A DNA stretch of 34,797 nt, taken from NCBI GenBank assembly GCA_018649825.1, contig JABIHC010000107.1, positions 1 through 34,797 on the forward strand, written 5' to 3'. Shown one piece after another: positions 8,381 to 16,505 of the stretch. How positions within the stretch are numbered: the first letter of the stretch is position 1; every line of letters begins with the position of its first letter. The notes beneath the pieces were generated by a model. The model saw nothing but the letters and a program-made list of their open reading frames with translations. It was not told where the DNA came from and did not search any database. The DNA comes from Methanobacteriota archaeon. GTDB taxonomy: Archaea > Thermoplasmatota > Poseidoniia > Poseidoniales > Poseidoniaceae. The position numbers and the translations under genes were made by a program.

Positions 8381-11300
8381 TCAGTAGTCCCATTCCTTGC
8401 CATCATCGCCTTCATTACCTCGTGAAAGGATGAATGCTCCGACTACAAATGCTAGAACTACTATTCCAATGATTGCTCCCCAAGCCCAGCCTGGTACGCC
8501 ACCATCTTCAACAGTATCTCCGACTGTTCCTGTTCCATCGCCGGTTGAGCCTTCAATTGTGTATGAATAACTGTTCATAGCATTATTTGACTCCTCATTT
8601 CCGACTGAATCTACTCCACCGACTGCCACGTGAATATTGTGGTCACCAGGTGCAGAGGACTTTGCAATAGTGAAACTTGTAGTTGCATCTGTTGTAACAT
8701 CACAAGTCATTGTTCCCAAAGCCATGTTATTTGCATCGAAAGTAGTTGCATCCCAGCAAACCTTCCATGCCACAACATCAGATGCGTCTCCAGCAGTCCA
8801 AGCGACAACAATGTCATCGCCAGATGCGGTGAAGGTTAGACCTTCAGCCTCAGTATTTGGGTCGACTTGTGTGTCAGCAACAATTGTTGCTGAACCAAAT
8901 ACTCCATTTGCACCAGCGGAATTGACTACCTTAACTGTAACACTGTATGATTGTCCATGAGTCGCGCCAGCCATTGTGTAAGTCGTAACAGTTCGGTCGA
9001 GGACTATTGGGTTAGGACATGAGTCAATACAAACTTCAAAACTGTCGCCTTCAACCATTACGCCGTCTGCAGTCCAACTAATTACTACTGAACCACCTGC
9101 TTGCGATACTGCGGAAATACTTCCTACACCTGCTTCTGGAACAGTTGGTTGGTCGCCACTTGCTTCAAATACAGCAATTGTACCTGGGCCGAGGATGTTT
9201 GTTCGGCTTGACATATCTGCAGAAAGCATTACGTGGGTGCTATCAACTGTTGAAAGCGTATTTCCAATCATTTCCCATTGGTTGCTTACGCCATACCACA
9301 TGGAATAGGTTCCGTCACTTGCGCCTTCAAAAGTTAAGTCCATGGATTGCGTCAAGACAGATGCAGTTGCTCCAAGGGTTCCAAGAGAATTGGAGTAGTC
9401 CAATGAAACTACTGAATCGTATGGAATATCTCCTTGGTCAGGCAATAGTTCCTCAACGATTGGGCTTGCATCGGTAATTGTTACTTCAAACAACTGAGTG
9501 GAATCATAAGTTAGTGAATAATTCATTACTGCTCCACTTGCACTTGTTGAAGTAGCCTCAATCATGTTGTACACATGAACATTTGCAGATGCAGGTTCGC
9601 TTTCCAAACCATATCCGTCGGTAACTACCACAGATACTGGAAGTGTTCCAACCCAGTTATCCATAACTGGAATTGCGCACATCATTCCTTGATCGTCACA
9701 GAAGACCATATCATCCATTGAACCATTTGAGGTAGTTCGAGTCCAATTGTATGAAAGAGATTGACCATCAGGGTCATCTGCATCAAAACCACTTGCCATA
9801 AGAGTTATTGTGTCGCCTACAATAATGTCGCCATCGGATTCAACTGCTGCTGATGCAACAGGTCGGTTATTGAAGACCATGAAGGAACCTGTTGTGTCGT
9901 CATTTCGGCTTACCATGTCTCCGCTTGAAGGTGGGTCTACCATACTAACTGTCGCTGTGATATCATATTGGCCGCCACCGGTTGTTCCGGCACCAAAGTC
10001 ATGTTGTGCACATGCAAGGCCGATTAAATTGGCCCCACCTGCACCACCATCGTCTCCGAGGTCCATGTGATTATAAGGCATCATACCTGCTGGTAGGCCT
10101 TCAATACATTCATCAACATCATATGAAGCAACTACTCCACCACCAAAGGTATCGGTGATTTCGATGTTAACTGTCCAATCATAAGTTTCGGTAAGTGTGC
10201 TACCCTTGTGAGTTACTTCAACCAAAATGCGGCTGAATCCAACACCAAGAGATGCCCCGTCTTGAGCTAGCACCGAAGGAGCCCCTACGCCACCAGTTCC
10301 ATATCCTTGAAGAACAGTCATATCAACAACTGCAATATCGTGGAAGTTTTGAATTGAACCAAATAGTTCTGCTTCGTTATTTGCATTATTACCGTCTGAG
10401 ACAGATTCTCCGTCATCACACATGTGGTAAATTGTCACTATCTCTTCAATGTCATCCCCACCGCCAGGTTGGCCATCAGGACCATTGTCAACAATGATTG
10501 TTTCATCAGCCGCACAATCTGGCTTCTGCGCAAATATTTTGTAAGAATTAAGAGTTGCAACTATATCGTAAACTCCATTTGTTACTCCACTATCAGTTTC
10601 AACTGCACCAGAATAGGTGTAAGTATCGCCCCAGTTCAATTCATATCGAGGACCAGTGGTTTGGAAAGCTGAAGAATTAATATCAACATTTTCTGACATG
10701 TTTTGCCATACAAGTGCTGTAGAGTTTAGAACTCCTGCCATTGTTGTTGCTCCAGCGAGTAGATCGTCTGCACCACTGTTACCGGTAGCACTTGTCAATC
10801 CTGAGCCAGTGGAGAGCAATGAAATACTTACATTTCTTGCATCCCAGTTCGTAGAACCATTGAGAGAAACTGTCATGGTAAAGGGATGAGTGCCTCCACC
10901 TGTAATGTGGTCATCATTATTTGAATCCCAAACCATATCAATATCTATATCATACCAGTCAACGACCATTACAAAAGTTGAAAGTGCATTATTTGATTGA
11001 ATACTATCTTGTGTAGTATCCAATTCAACAACAACATCATAGGCACCCACTGGTGGTGTCCAAACAATATCTGCACCTGAACTATCCTTAACTGTATAAG
11101 AACCTCCATTCAAGTATTCACCATATGGTAGGTTATCAACGCCACAACTCATGAGGTCATCGCAAATCGCTGAATCGGTCCACTGCATATTATTGCCTAG
11201 AGCATCCTTGGCAATGTTACCGCTTCCACCTGAAAGATACACTGTCACTTCAATATTCATCTCAGTGATATTTGCATCTCCGGTATTTTGAATGGTAACA

Positions 11301-11530
11301 ACAAAGTTGCTATCCACTCCAGCAAGAATTTCATGGGTATATGTCCCAGGACTCATAGGATCCTCATAGGTTTCGCGAGGGTTGATAACATCAACCAAAG
11401 CGGCCTCAGGCCCAGATCTTGCACTGCTTTCATCATTCATTTTTTCATTTTGTAGCTCAACTAGGCTAATGTTTGCAAGTACACTTGCTAGCATTACCAA
11501 AGTAAGCATTATTGTCACTGTCTTACGCAT
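8381..11530 (-). CDS. Membrane-anchored extracellular protein with CARDB-, PKD- and fibronectin-III-like domains
   Basis: Exported 1,049-residue protein. The ATG at 11530 is preferred over the in-frame GTG at 11536, because AAAGGAGGA (11547-11539) is 8 bases from the ATG but only 2 from the GTG. Residues about 1-25 are a signal peptide (MRKTVTIMLTLVMLASVLA). CARDB-like segments follow: 'FVVTIQNTGDANITEMNI' near the N-terminus and other 'NTGD/NNA' blocks to about 540. A PKD-like domain is at about 550-650 ('GFDADDPDGQSLSYNW'). Two fibronectin-III-like domains lie at about 800-1000 ('VVISWTADG', 'VVAWTAGDASDVVAWKVCW'). A single C-terminal TM helix is at about 1014-1035, followed by a short charged tail ending in Glu-Trp-Asp-Tyr. 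Many Asp/Asn residues suggest Ca2+-stabilised modules. It is probably a surface or S-layer-associated binding protein. Its substrate is unknown. Confidence 0.9.
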   Translation of the reverse strand: MRKTVTIMLTLVMLASVLANISLVELQNEKMNDESSARSGPEAALVDVINPRETYEDPMSPGTYTHEILAGVDSNFVVTIQNTGDANITEMNIEVTVYLSGGSGNIAKDALGNNMQWTDSAICDDLMSCGVDNLPYGEYLNGGSYTVKDSSGADIVWTPPVGAYDVVVELDTTQDSIQSNNALSTFVMVVDWYDIDIDMVWDSNNDDHITGGGTHPFTMTVSLNGSTNWDARNVSISLLSTGSGLTSATGNSGADDLLAGATTMAGVLNSTALVWQNMSENVDINSSAFQTTGPRYELNWGDTYTYSGAVETDSGVTNGVYDIVATLNSYKIFAQKPDCAADETIIVDNGPDGQPGGGDDIEEIVTIYHMCDDGESVSDGNNANNEAELFGSIQNFHDIAVVDMTVLQGYGTGGVGAPSVLAQDGASLGVGFSRILVEVTHKGSTLTETYDWTVNIEITDTFGGGVVASYDVDECIEGLPAGMMPYNHMDLGDDGGAGGANLIGLACAQHDFGAGTTGGGQYDITATVSMVDPPSSGDMVSRNDDTTGSFMVFNNRPVASAAVESDGDIIVGDTITLMASGFDADDPDGQSLSYNWTRTTSNGSMDDMVFCDDQGMMCAIPVMDNWVGTLPVSVVVTDGYGLESEPASANVHVYNMIEATSTSASGAVMNYSLTYDSTQLFEVTITDASPIVEELLPDQGDIPYDSVVSLDYSNSLGTLGATASVLTQSMDLTFEGASDGTYSMWYGVSNQWEMIGNTLSTVDSTHVMLSADMSSRTNILGPGTIAVFEASGDQPTVPEAGVGSISAVSQAGGSVVISWTADGVMVEGDSFEVCIDSCPNPIVLDRTVTTYTMAGATHGQSYSVTVKVVNSAGANGVFGSATIVADTQVDPNTEAEGLTFTASGDDIVVAWTAGDASDVVAWKVCWDATTFDANNMALGTMTCDVTTDATTSFTIAKSSAPGDHNIHVAVGGVDSVGNEESNNAMNSYSYTIEGSTGDGTGTVGDTVEDGGVPGWAWGAIIGIVVLAFVVGAFILSRGNEGDDGKEWDY

Positions 11531-11538
11531 TGTCACAG

Positions 11539-11547
11539 TCCTCCTTT
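11539..11547 (-). promoter_or_regulatory. Shine-Dalgarno site deciding the start of the 1,049-residue surface protein
   Basis: AAAGGAGGA on the minus strand, 8 bases from the ATG at 11530-11528. The in-frame GTG at 11536-11534 is only 2 bases away and is therefore an unlikely start. Confidence 0.75.
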
Positions 11548-11580
11548 AACGGTCGGTGACTTCCGTGAGACAATGTATCA

Positions 11581-11588
11581 TATTTATA
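11581..11588 (-). promoter_or_regulatory. Archaeal TATA box for the 1,049-residue surface gene
   Basis: TATAAATA on the minus strand (context ACTATAAATATG), 50 bases before the ATG at 11530. Initiation about 25 bases downstream would give a leader of some 25-30 bases that includes the Shine-Dalgarno site. Confidence 0.65.
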
Positions 11589-11936
11589 GTATAGGCGAAT
11601 CCACATTGGAAAAATTGTTTCAAAATCTCCAATAATCTGCCTTTTTGTCGAATTATTTTTCTAAAAAAAAATAATAAAAAAGCAACCTTGCGCTTAGGCA
11701 ACAAATTATTATATTTCCAAAACCCAAAATAATTCCTAAATATTTCAACTTCTACACTTGGAAAATTCTAATCGCGCCACAAAATATTATTATGGCTTTG
11801 TTTGAAATGAGCAAAATGCTTGAATCAAAGAGAAATACATACTGCTCACAATTTAGAATATGGAAAATCATAGTTAGGGAAATTATTCGGCGAAGCCTTC
11901 TCATAACACCTCCACGTGGAAGAATGTGGTGGAGAC
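11589..11936. other. Divergent intergenic region, AT-rich, no gene recognised
   Basis: Lies between the minus-strand surface gene and the plus-strand MoaD-like gene. It has long A/T runs near 11660-11690 and short overlapping frames with no family likeness. It presumably holds the promoter for the plus-strand small genes, but no convincing TATA box was picked out for them. Confidence 0.45.
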
Positions 11937-12173
11937 ATGACCCTTGTGCAGATTGTCGCTTTTGGACCTCTTGCGGAAATACTTGGATGGAAAGAAAAAA
12001 CTATCCCTCTTCCTGGGCCCACTACCCCTTTTTTGGTGATTGAATTTTTGGGCATTGAAGATTGGGCAAATGGCGGATTAACCTACTATGTTGATGGTGA
12101 AATGTGTGATGCTCACTCAGTATTGCCCGAAAAATGTGAACTCGCACTATTACCTCCTGTGAGCGGAGGATAA
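11937..12173 (+). CDS. MoaD/ThiS-family beta-grasp protein (ubiquitin-like, C-terminal Gly-Gly)
   Basis: A 78-residue protein. The chosen ATG gives the usual family opening 'MTLVQIVAFGPLAEILG', in which the FGPL segment is typical of molybdopterin-synthase small subunits. An in-frame ATG 21 bases upstream would add an atypical MEECGGD extension. The protein ends in 'CELALLPPVSGG'; the terminal Gly-Gly is the adenylation/thiocarboxylate or conjugation site in this family. In archaea such proteins serve as MoaD (sulfur donor for molybdopterin) or as SAMP-type protein modifiers. No MoaE, MoaB or E1-like partner is next to it, so the role is open. A GGTGG-like ribosome site lies just before the start. 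Confidence 0.8.
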   Translation: MTLVQIVAFGPLAEILGWKEKTIPLPGPTTPFLVIEFLGIEDWANGGLTYYVDGEMCDAHSVLPEKCELALLPPVSGG

Positions 12174-12290
12174 TCAAGAACCTTTTCTCCATTCTTTGTC
12201 GATGCTAGTTTCTTTGTTATTGCATATTTTTACCAGATATTTTCCGAAGCCTTGAACATTAGAAGCCTATCCGGCTACTTGGAGATACAC

Positions 12291-12590
12291 ATGATAGGCG
12301 GACTTGGGTCGGGTGAACTGATAATTATTCTATTCATTTTCTTTTTGCTTTTTGGTGCTGAAAGATTACCAAAGGTTGCTCGCGCACTCGGGCAATCAAA
12401 AGGTGAATTTGCCGAGGGTATGAAGGAAGTAACTGCCATGCCACGCAGCGATAATACTGTTGCAGACCTTGAATCAGAAGGAAGGACTCCAGAGGCAGCA
12501 CTTGCAGAAGAAGCGAAGAATTTGGGGATTGAAACCGAGGGCCGAGATACTGAGGAAATCAAGGAAGATATTGATGCCAAGAAAGAATAA
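12291..12590 (+). CDS. tatA: Sec-independent (Tat) translocase subunit, TatA/E type
   Basis: A 99-residue protein starting at the ATG after GGAG (about 7 bases upstream). It has a short polar N-terminus (MIGGLGSGE), a single TM helix at about 9-21 (ELIIILFIFFLLF), the hallmark Phe-Gly at 21-22, then 'AERLPKVARALGQSKGEF' as the amphipathic helix. The tail is acidic, low-complexity and Glu-rich. TatA oligomers form the passage for folded proteins with twin-arginine signals. TatC is not in the window. The length and motif fit TatA/E better than TatB. The gene converges on nob1, with only 11 bases between stops. Confidence 0.92.
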   Translation: MIGGLGSGELIIILFIFFLLFGAERLPKVARALGQSKGEFAEGMKEVTAMPRSDNTVADLESEGRTPEAALAEEAKNLGIETEGRDTEEIKEDIDAKKE

Positions 12591-12601
12591 TATTGTAATT
12601 A

Positions 12602-13090
12602 TTATTTACTTCGCTTGAGTTTTTGTGGGCTTCCGCAGATTCCACATTCTGGAATATTTTCTGAATCACTGCTTTCTACCTTCGACACAGCCCTGCAACC
12701 GCTACAGAGGAGTATCCATGACCAGGCTGCTTTACTCGCTTTGACACTAACCGCCTTCCAACTTAGTTGCATTTTTCGTGCGACATTTTGCATTCGGTAA
12801 TCATCTGTGTGGAGAGTCCCGTTAAGTTGTTGTGTAAGAGCCAATAGTTCAACATCAACAGGAGAAAGTCTTGGCAAATCACCTGTCAGTGCTGCGTTTT
12901 CCTCAACTATGCTGACTGAGACTGGATCTGGAATAATAAAATCTGGACCCTGATTTTCTAATAACATTGCTCGTTCAGGAGAATGGCGTTCCATCTCAAC
13001 AATCTGACCAAAAACGCAGAAACAACCTAACCATTTTTGCGGCGGCCAAGCCAGCAAAGCCGAAGTGTCCAAGATATTTGGTATCTCCAT
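12602..13090 (-). CDS. nob1: rRNA maturation endonuclease Nob1 (PIN domain plus zinc ribbon)
   Basis: A 162-residue protein. The PIN nuclease domain (about 4-110) starts with 'NILDTSALL' (Asp8), has 'LSPVDVELLAL' (Asp79) and 'LHTDDYRMQNVARKM' (Asp96/Asp97), the usual acidic metal-binding cluster. Glu32/Glu34 are the likely fourth ligand. A C-terminal zinc ribbon has Cys129-x2-Cys132 and Cys149-x2-Cys152 and ends basic (QKLKRSK). Nob1 cuts the 3' end of pre-16S rRNA during small-subunit maturation in archaea and eukaryotes, so this gene is good evidence that the contig is archaeal. It is transcribed away from the DedA-like gene, across a 177-base divergent region. Confidence 0.93.
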   Translation of the reverse strand: MEIPNILDTSALLAWPPQKWLGCFCVFGQIVEMERHSPERAMLLENQGPDFIIPDPVSVSIVEENAALTGDLPRLSPVDVELLALTQQLNGTLHTDDYRMQNVARKMQLSWKAVSVKASKAAWSWILLCSGCRAVSKVESSDSENIPECGICGSPQKLKRSK

Positions 13091-13267
13091 TCAACCGCTC
13101 GCAGAGAATACTCACAATTCACACTACCGGCGCCGAGAATTGGTATTGCAGAAAATATTATTTGATTTTTGGCTACAATGCTGCCTTTCTACCGCTACCT
13201 TACAATCCAATCCTTATACAGACATTCTTAGTCAATCCTCAAATGCACGGAGGCTCAGCCGCCCCAC

Positions 13268-13873
13268 ATGGAGATGTTTGAGGGACTTCAACCTGTTATC
13301 CTTGAATGGTTTGCCGATTTTGGCCCACTTTCCCTTATTGGGTTGTCGTTTACCGAGGCAATTATCCAACCCATACCCCCTGATGTACTACTCCTCCCCC
13401 AACTTCTAAATGCCGAAGGGAATATACCCACTATCGTGTGGTTATGGCTTTCATGCACGCTTTCCAGTGTGTTGGGTTCTCTTGTTGCTTGGTGGATTGG
13501 CAGGAAATGGGGCAGAACTCTTCTAGATAGATATTCCAAGGAAAGTCATTTGATTCGTTTAGAGAACTTAATCAGCCGATATGGGACACTTGGCGTCTTT
13601 ATTGCTGCTTTTTCACCCATTCCCTACAAGGTATTTGGTTGGGTGGCGGGAATGGGTGAGATGAACCGCGCCTCATTCATTGTTTCCGGATTATGGGGTA
13701 GAGGATTGCGCTTCGGTTTGGAAGCAATATTAATTGGAATATATGGGCAGGAAATAATTGATTTCTTACTAGGATGGGGATTTTTCGTTGTTTCCTTTGC
13801 AAGTGCACTTCTTCTTATCCCGTTGTGGTATTGGTGGCAGAGTCTTGCAGAACCAATGCCTCAGGTCGAATAA
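13268..13873 (+). CDS. DedA/SNARE-associated (VTT domain, YqaA-like) membrane protein
   Basis: A 201-residue multi-spanning protein. Family marks include 'FTEAIIQPIPPDVLLLP' (28-44) with the conserved acidic residue and PIP, the loop 'FSPIPYKVFGWVAG' (115-128), and 'GLWGRGLRFG' (141-150) with the conserved Arg. Hydrophobic helices are at about 20-45, 55-78, 105-130 and 165-190. The 'FSPIPYKVF' wording is closest to the YqaA branch. DedA-superfamily proteins act in membrane lipid flipping and envelope homeostasis; the substrate here is unknown. An ATG at 13274 is an equally good start. Downstream is the tRNA-Glu gene. Confidence 0.88.
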   Translation: MEMFEGLQPVILEWFADFGPLSLIGLSFTEAIIQPIPPDVLLLPQLLNAEGNIPTIVWLWLSCTLSSVLGSLVAWWIGRKWGRTLLDRYSKESHLIRLENLISRYGTLGVFIAAFSPIPYKVFGWVAGMGEMNRASFIVSGLWGRGLRFGLEAILIGIYGQEIIDFLLGWGFFVVSFASALLLIPLWYWWQSLAEPMPQVE

Positions 13874-13950
13874 TTGTTTAGAAAATGAGGGCCCTGCCCC
13901 TTATCCAAGAGGCTAACCTTCATCAATGTAAAGCGCGGCGCAGGGTTGTT

Positions 13951-14028
13951 GCTCGATTAGTGTAGCCAGGTCCATCATCTCGGGTTTTCATCCCGATAAC
14001 GCGGGTTCGAATCCCGCATCGAGTACCA
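13951..14028 (+). tRNA. tRNA-Glu (anticodon UUC), CCA encoded
   Basis: Cloverleaf folded by hand. Acceptor GCTCGAT (13951-13957) pairs with ATCGAGT (14018-14024). The anticodon stem TCGGG/CCCGA encloses the loop TTTTCAT, giving anticodon TTC at 13987-13989. The T-arm is GCGGG-TTCGAAT-CCCGC. Discriminator A is at 14025 and CCA at 14026-14028. No intron is visible. Confidence 0.95.
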
Positions 14029-14119
14029 GTAACAACCACTCAGCACTCGTTTTCAGTAGTGCCAACATGGTGTGAACAAAGGCCGCAATTATTCTAAAGC
14101 CCCATCCCATTGAGCCTGT

Positions 14120-14134
14120 CTATTTATCAAATAG
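14120..14134 (+). promoter_or_regulatory. TATA-like element upstream of the sugar-acid dehydratase
   Basis: CTATTTATCAAATAG is a perfect 6-base inverted repeat with a 3-base spacer. It is centred about 32 bases before the ATG at 14159, which would allow a nearly leaderless transcript. It could be a TATA box, an operator, or both. Confidence 0.4.
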
Positions 14135-14158
14135 AACCCTTTGTGCAGTTTGAAAGCC

Positions 14159-15343
14159 ATGCCAACAATATCTACTGCTGAATTGGTGCGATGCCCTCCA
14201 AGATGGTTGCTCGTTAGAATTGAAAGTAGCGATGGAGAAATCGGATGGGGAGAAGCACTTGGCGACTTACACGAAGAAGTTGAGGCAGCCCTGCAATCAG
14301 CATGCAAAAAAATAATTGGACGCAATATTTCCGAAATTGAACGCCTTCGTCAAGAATTACTTTACGGGCGCTTTTGGCGAGATGGACCAGTATTGAATAC
14401 GGTTGCTGCAGCGATTGAAATGGCTTTGTGGGATATCAAAGGAAAGGCCGCCGGCGCCCCTATTCACGAACTATTAGGCGGGAAAATACGTGAAAAAGTG
14501 CAAGTTTACCGTAACATATGGGGGGGTGGAGCCCAAGAATTTGCAAAATCCGCAGTTGCAGCATTAAATGAAGGAATGACTGCTATGAAAGTGAGTCCTG
14601 TTGGCCCTATTCGAGGTATTGTGAGCGATGCGGACCTTTCGGGGATGGTTGAAATTGTTTCTCAAGTCCGTGATGCCATTGGCAAAGAGGCTAAGTTAGC
14701 AATTGACTTGCATGGGCGTTGTTCTCCTTCGGCAGGAAGGAGGGCGATTTCATTAGTTGCACCTTTTGATCCTTGGTTTGTTGAAGAACCAATGCTACCA
14801 GGAGATGCAAAGGCAATGTCTGAATTGCGCAATCTACGTTGTTCTCAACCAATACCAATTGCCGCCGGTGAACGATTCCTTAACCGGCAAATATCATTGG
14901 ATCATCTCTTCCCAACCCCTGCAATTGATATAATTCAACCAGATATTTCCTTAATGGGCTTGAGGGATACATTTGCAGTTGGCCTTGCTGCTGAAACGGC
15001 TCAAGTTCATCTCGCCCCTCACTGTCCATATGGCCCAATCCAAACTGCCGCAAGTTTGCAAATCGCTGCTGCTTGTCCTTCACACATAGCCCAAGAAGTT
15101 CAATCCCTCGGAGGGGCTGGTTTGCCAGGTGGACGTTCAGGTGATGGCTGGAAATGGGCATTTGAATTAATCAAAAAGCCGTTTGAAATTGAAGGAGGGT
15201 TTGTTTCAGTAAGAAGTGGAGCAAAATATGCCGGTTTGGGAGTTGAAATTTGTGAAGAAAGAATCGGTGAATTTGCTGAACAATGGAATCCACACCCCCC
15301 TACTCTTTGGCACACAGAAGATGGTGCAAGAGCCGAATGGTAA
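14159..15343 (+). CDS. Sugar-acid dehydratase, enolase superfamily (D-galactonate dehydratase-like)
   Basis: A 394-residue mandelate-racemase/enolase-superfamily enzyme. The ATG at 14159 is preferred over an in-frame TTG at 14141. The N-terminal capping domain (1-125) precedes the barrel. The DgoD set of active-site residues is complete: 'IDLHGR' gives Asp183 and His185, 'FVEEP' gives Glu209, 'AAGERF' gives Glu238, 'LAPHCPYGPI' gives His288, and 'AQEV' gives Glu313. These match E. coli DgoD with at most a three-residue offset. The expected reaction is Mg2+-dependent dehydration of D-galactonate, or a close sugar acid, to a 2-keto-3-deoxy acid. D-mannonate dehydratases of the same superfamily have different signatures, so the nearby mannosidase does not by itself assign mannonate. 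It heads the sugar island and no aldolase is next to it. Confidence 0.85.
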   Translation: MPTISTAELVRCPPRWLLVRIESSDGEIGWGEALGDLHEEVEAALQSACKKIIGRNISEIERLRQELLYGRFWRDGPVLNTVAAAIEMALWDIKGKAAGAPIHELLGGKIREKVQVYRNIWGGGAQEFAKSAVAALNEGMTAMKVSPVGPIRGIVSDADLSGMVEIVSQVRDAIGKEAKLAIDLHGRCSPSAGRRAISLVAPFDPWFVEEPMLPGDAKAMSELRNLRCSQPIPIAAGERFLNRQISLDHLFPTPAIDIIQPDISLMGLRDTFAVGLAAETAQVHLAPHCPYGPIQTAASLQIAAACPSHIAQEVQSLGGAGLPGGRSGDGWKWAFELIKKPFEIEGGFVSVRSGAKYAGLGVEICEERIGEFAEQWNPHPPTLWHTEDGARAEW

Positions 15344-15608
15344 TTTTCAATTGAAATAATCCTTTTCTAATTGGGATTTTTGCCTACATTATTGCCCATA
15401 TCGGCCTTGCTTCAGTAATAATGCCGAGGATTTCAGTGCCAATTACCAACATAGAAATGCTTATTTTTTGGCGCAAATAATAGTGTCTTTTTCGTCAATT
15501 TTCCTCACAGGTTCGCCATCTTACTGAGCAATTATTCTGGCCCTTTCAAAATCGTTTTTCAATTGGAAAATTCACCAGCCAATAATCATCTTTTTCGGCG
15601 GAGGGGCT

Positions 15609-16436
15609 ATGCCCTACTTACGACTCGCCCCCCTCATGCCTCGCATTATCATCACTGGGTCTTGTGGCCTAATTGGTGGCTTGGTATATGATGCGTTGAA
15701 AGAATTGGGTCACGAAGTTTTTGGCATTGACAGGCCACACTCTGACCGTATTTCTCGTGGCAGGAATATCGATGACAAAGAGGCGCTAAATCGCCTTGAC
15801 CTCGCCTTAGATATCTCCACAATTAGTGTTAATAGTTTAGCAAAAATATTCAAAGGCCATGATCAAATCATTCACTTAGCAGCCGATGCAGACCCTTCTA
15901 ATTGGGGTCGTTCAATGCTTGAAGTTAATATCGTCGGCACCCATACCGTTCTAAAAGCAGCAAAGCAAGTCGGCATTAAACGAATTGTTATTGCATCATC
16001 CGGCCTTTCCCAAGTTACCTTAGAGAGGCAGTTAATTGAGGGAGGTAATCTTCACGGCAAACTAATTGGAATTGAGGATGGAGTCGGAATTGATTCACCT
16101 TATGGCTTGAGTAAAATTGTTGGAGAGGAACTCGGCAGGGCATTTGCATCATCCAGCATGGAAGTAATTTCTGTTAGAATAGGCACAGTTATCCCTGATG
16201 ACACTGAACATGTTCGCCGCGGTGGCCGACTTATGGCAACTGCATTTTTGCAACAGGATGTGATAAATTTCTTCATCGCAGCGACCCACAATGAACTTCC
16301 AGCAAACCAATACTTCCTTCTCACCGCAGCCCAATCAAACTCTCCGACCCGATTCGTAGATTTAGAACCAGGATTGTCCTCACTTGGTTGGACGCCACTT
16401 GATTGGCAAGAATGGTTAAGCGTTTATGAGGGGTGA
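15609..16436 (+). CDS. NAD(P)-dependent sugar epimerase/dehydrogenase, uronate-dehydrogenase-like SDR
   Basis: A 275-residue extended short-chain dehydrogenase. The nucleotide-binding motif is 'TGSCGLIG', followed by 'GIDRPHSD'. Catalytic Tyr-x3-Lys is in 'YGLSKIVGEE'. The following 'VRIGTVIPDD' and the C-terminal 'LGWTPLDWQEW' resemble bacterial uronate dehydrogenase (Udh), which oxidises hexuronates to aldaric lactones. An NDP-sugar epimerase is the main alternative, but the protein is short for that group. Next to a sugar-acid dehydratase, a sugar-to-lactone dehydrogenase fits best. The start is uncertain: the ATG at 15609 follows GGAGGGG closely, while the ATG at 15636 (MPRIIITG) would remove an odd 9-residue extension. 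The 265 bases upstream hold no recognised gene. Confidence 0.75.
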   Translation: MPYLRLAPLMPRIIITGSCGLIGGLVYDALKELGHEVFGIDRPHSDRISRGRNIDDKEALNRLDLALDISTISVNSLAKIFKGHDQIIHLAADADPSNWGRSMLEVNIVGTHTVLKAAKQVGIKRIVIASSGLSQVTLERQLIEGGNLHGKLIGIEDGVGIDSPYGLSKIVGEELGRAFASSSMEVISVRIGTVIPDDTEHVRRGGRLMATAFLQQDVINFFIAATHNELPANQYFLLTAAQSNSPTRFVDLEPGLSSLGWTPLDWQEWLSVYEG

Positions 16437-16477
16437 ATACTTTTGTATTCTTATGCATGTACTCAGCATTCAGCGGC

Positions 16478-16491
16478 AGAAGATATCTTCT
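16478..16491. repeat. 14-base perfect palindrome before the FGGY kinase start
   Basis: AGAAGATATCTTCT is fully self-complementary and ends 14 bases before the TTG start at 16506. It may be an operator for a dimeric regulator, but a single short palindrome can also arise by chance. Confidence 0.3.
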
Positions 16492-16505
16492 TTGGGGGCT
16501 TGTAA

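Noticed and set aside
11534-11536. GTG as start of the 1,049-residue surface protein
   Set aside because: Only 2 bases from the AAAGGAGGA site; the ATG at 11530 has ideal spacing.
12967-13281. 104-codon plus-strand open frame across the Nob1 start
   Set aside because: Overlaps Nob1 and the divergent promoter region; product looks random.
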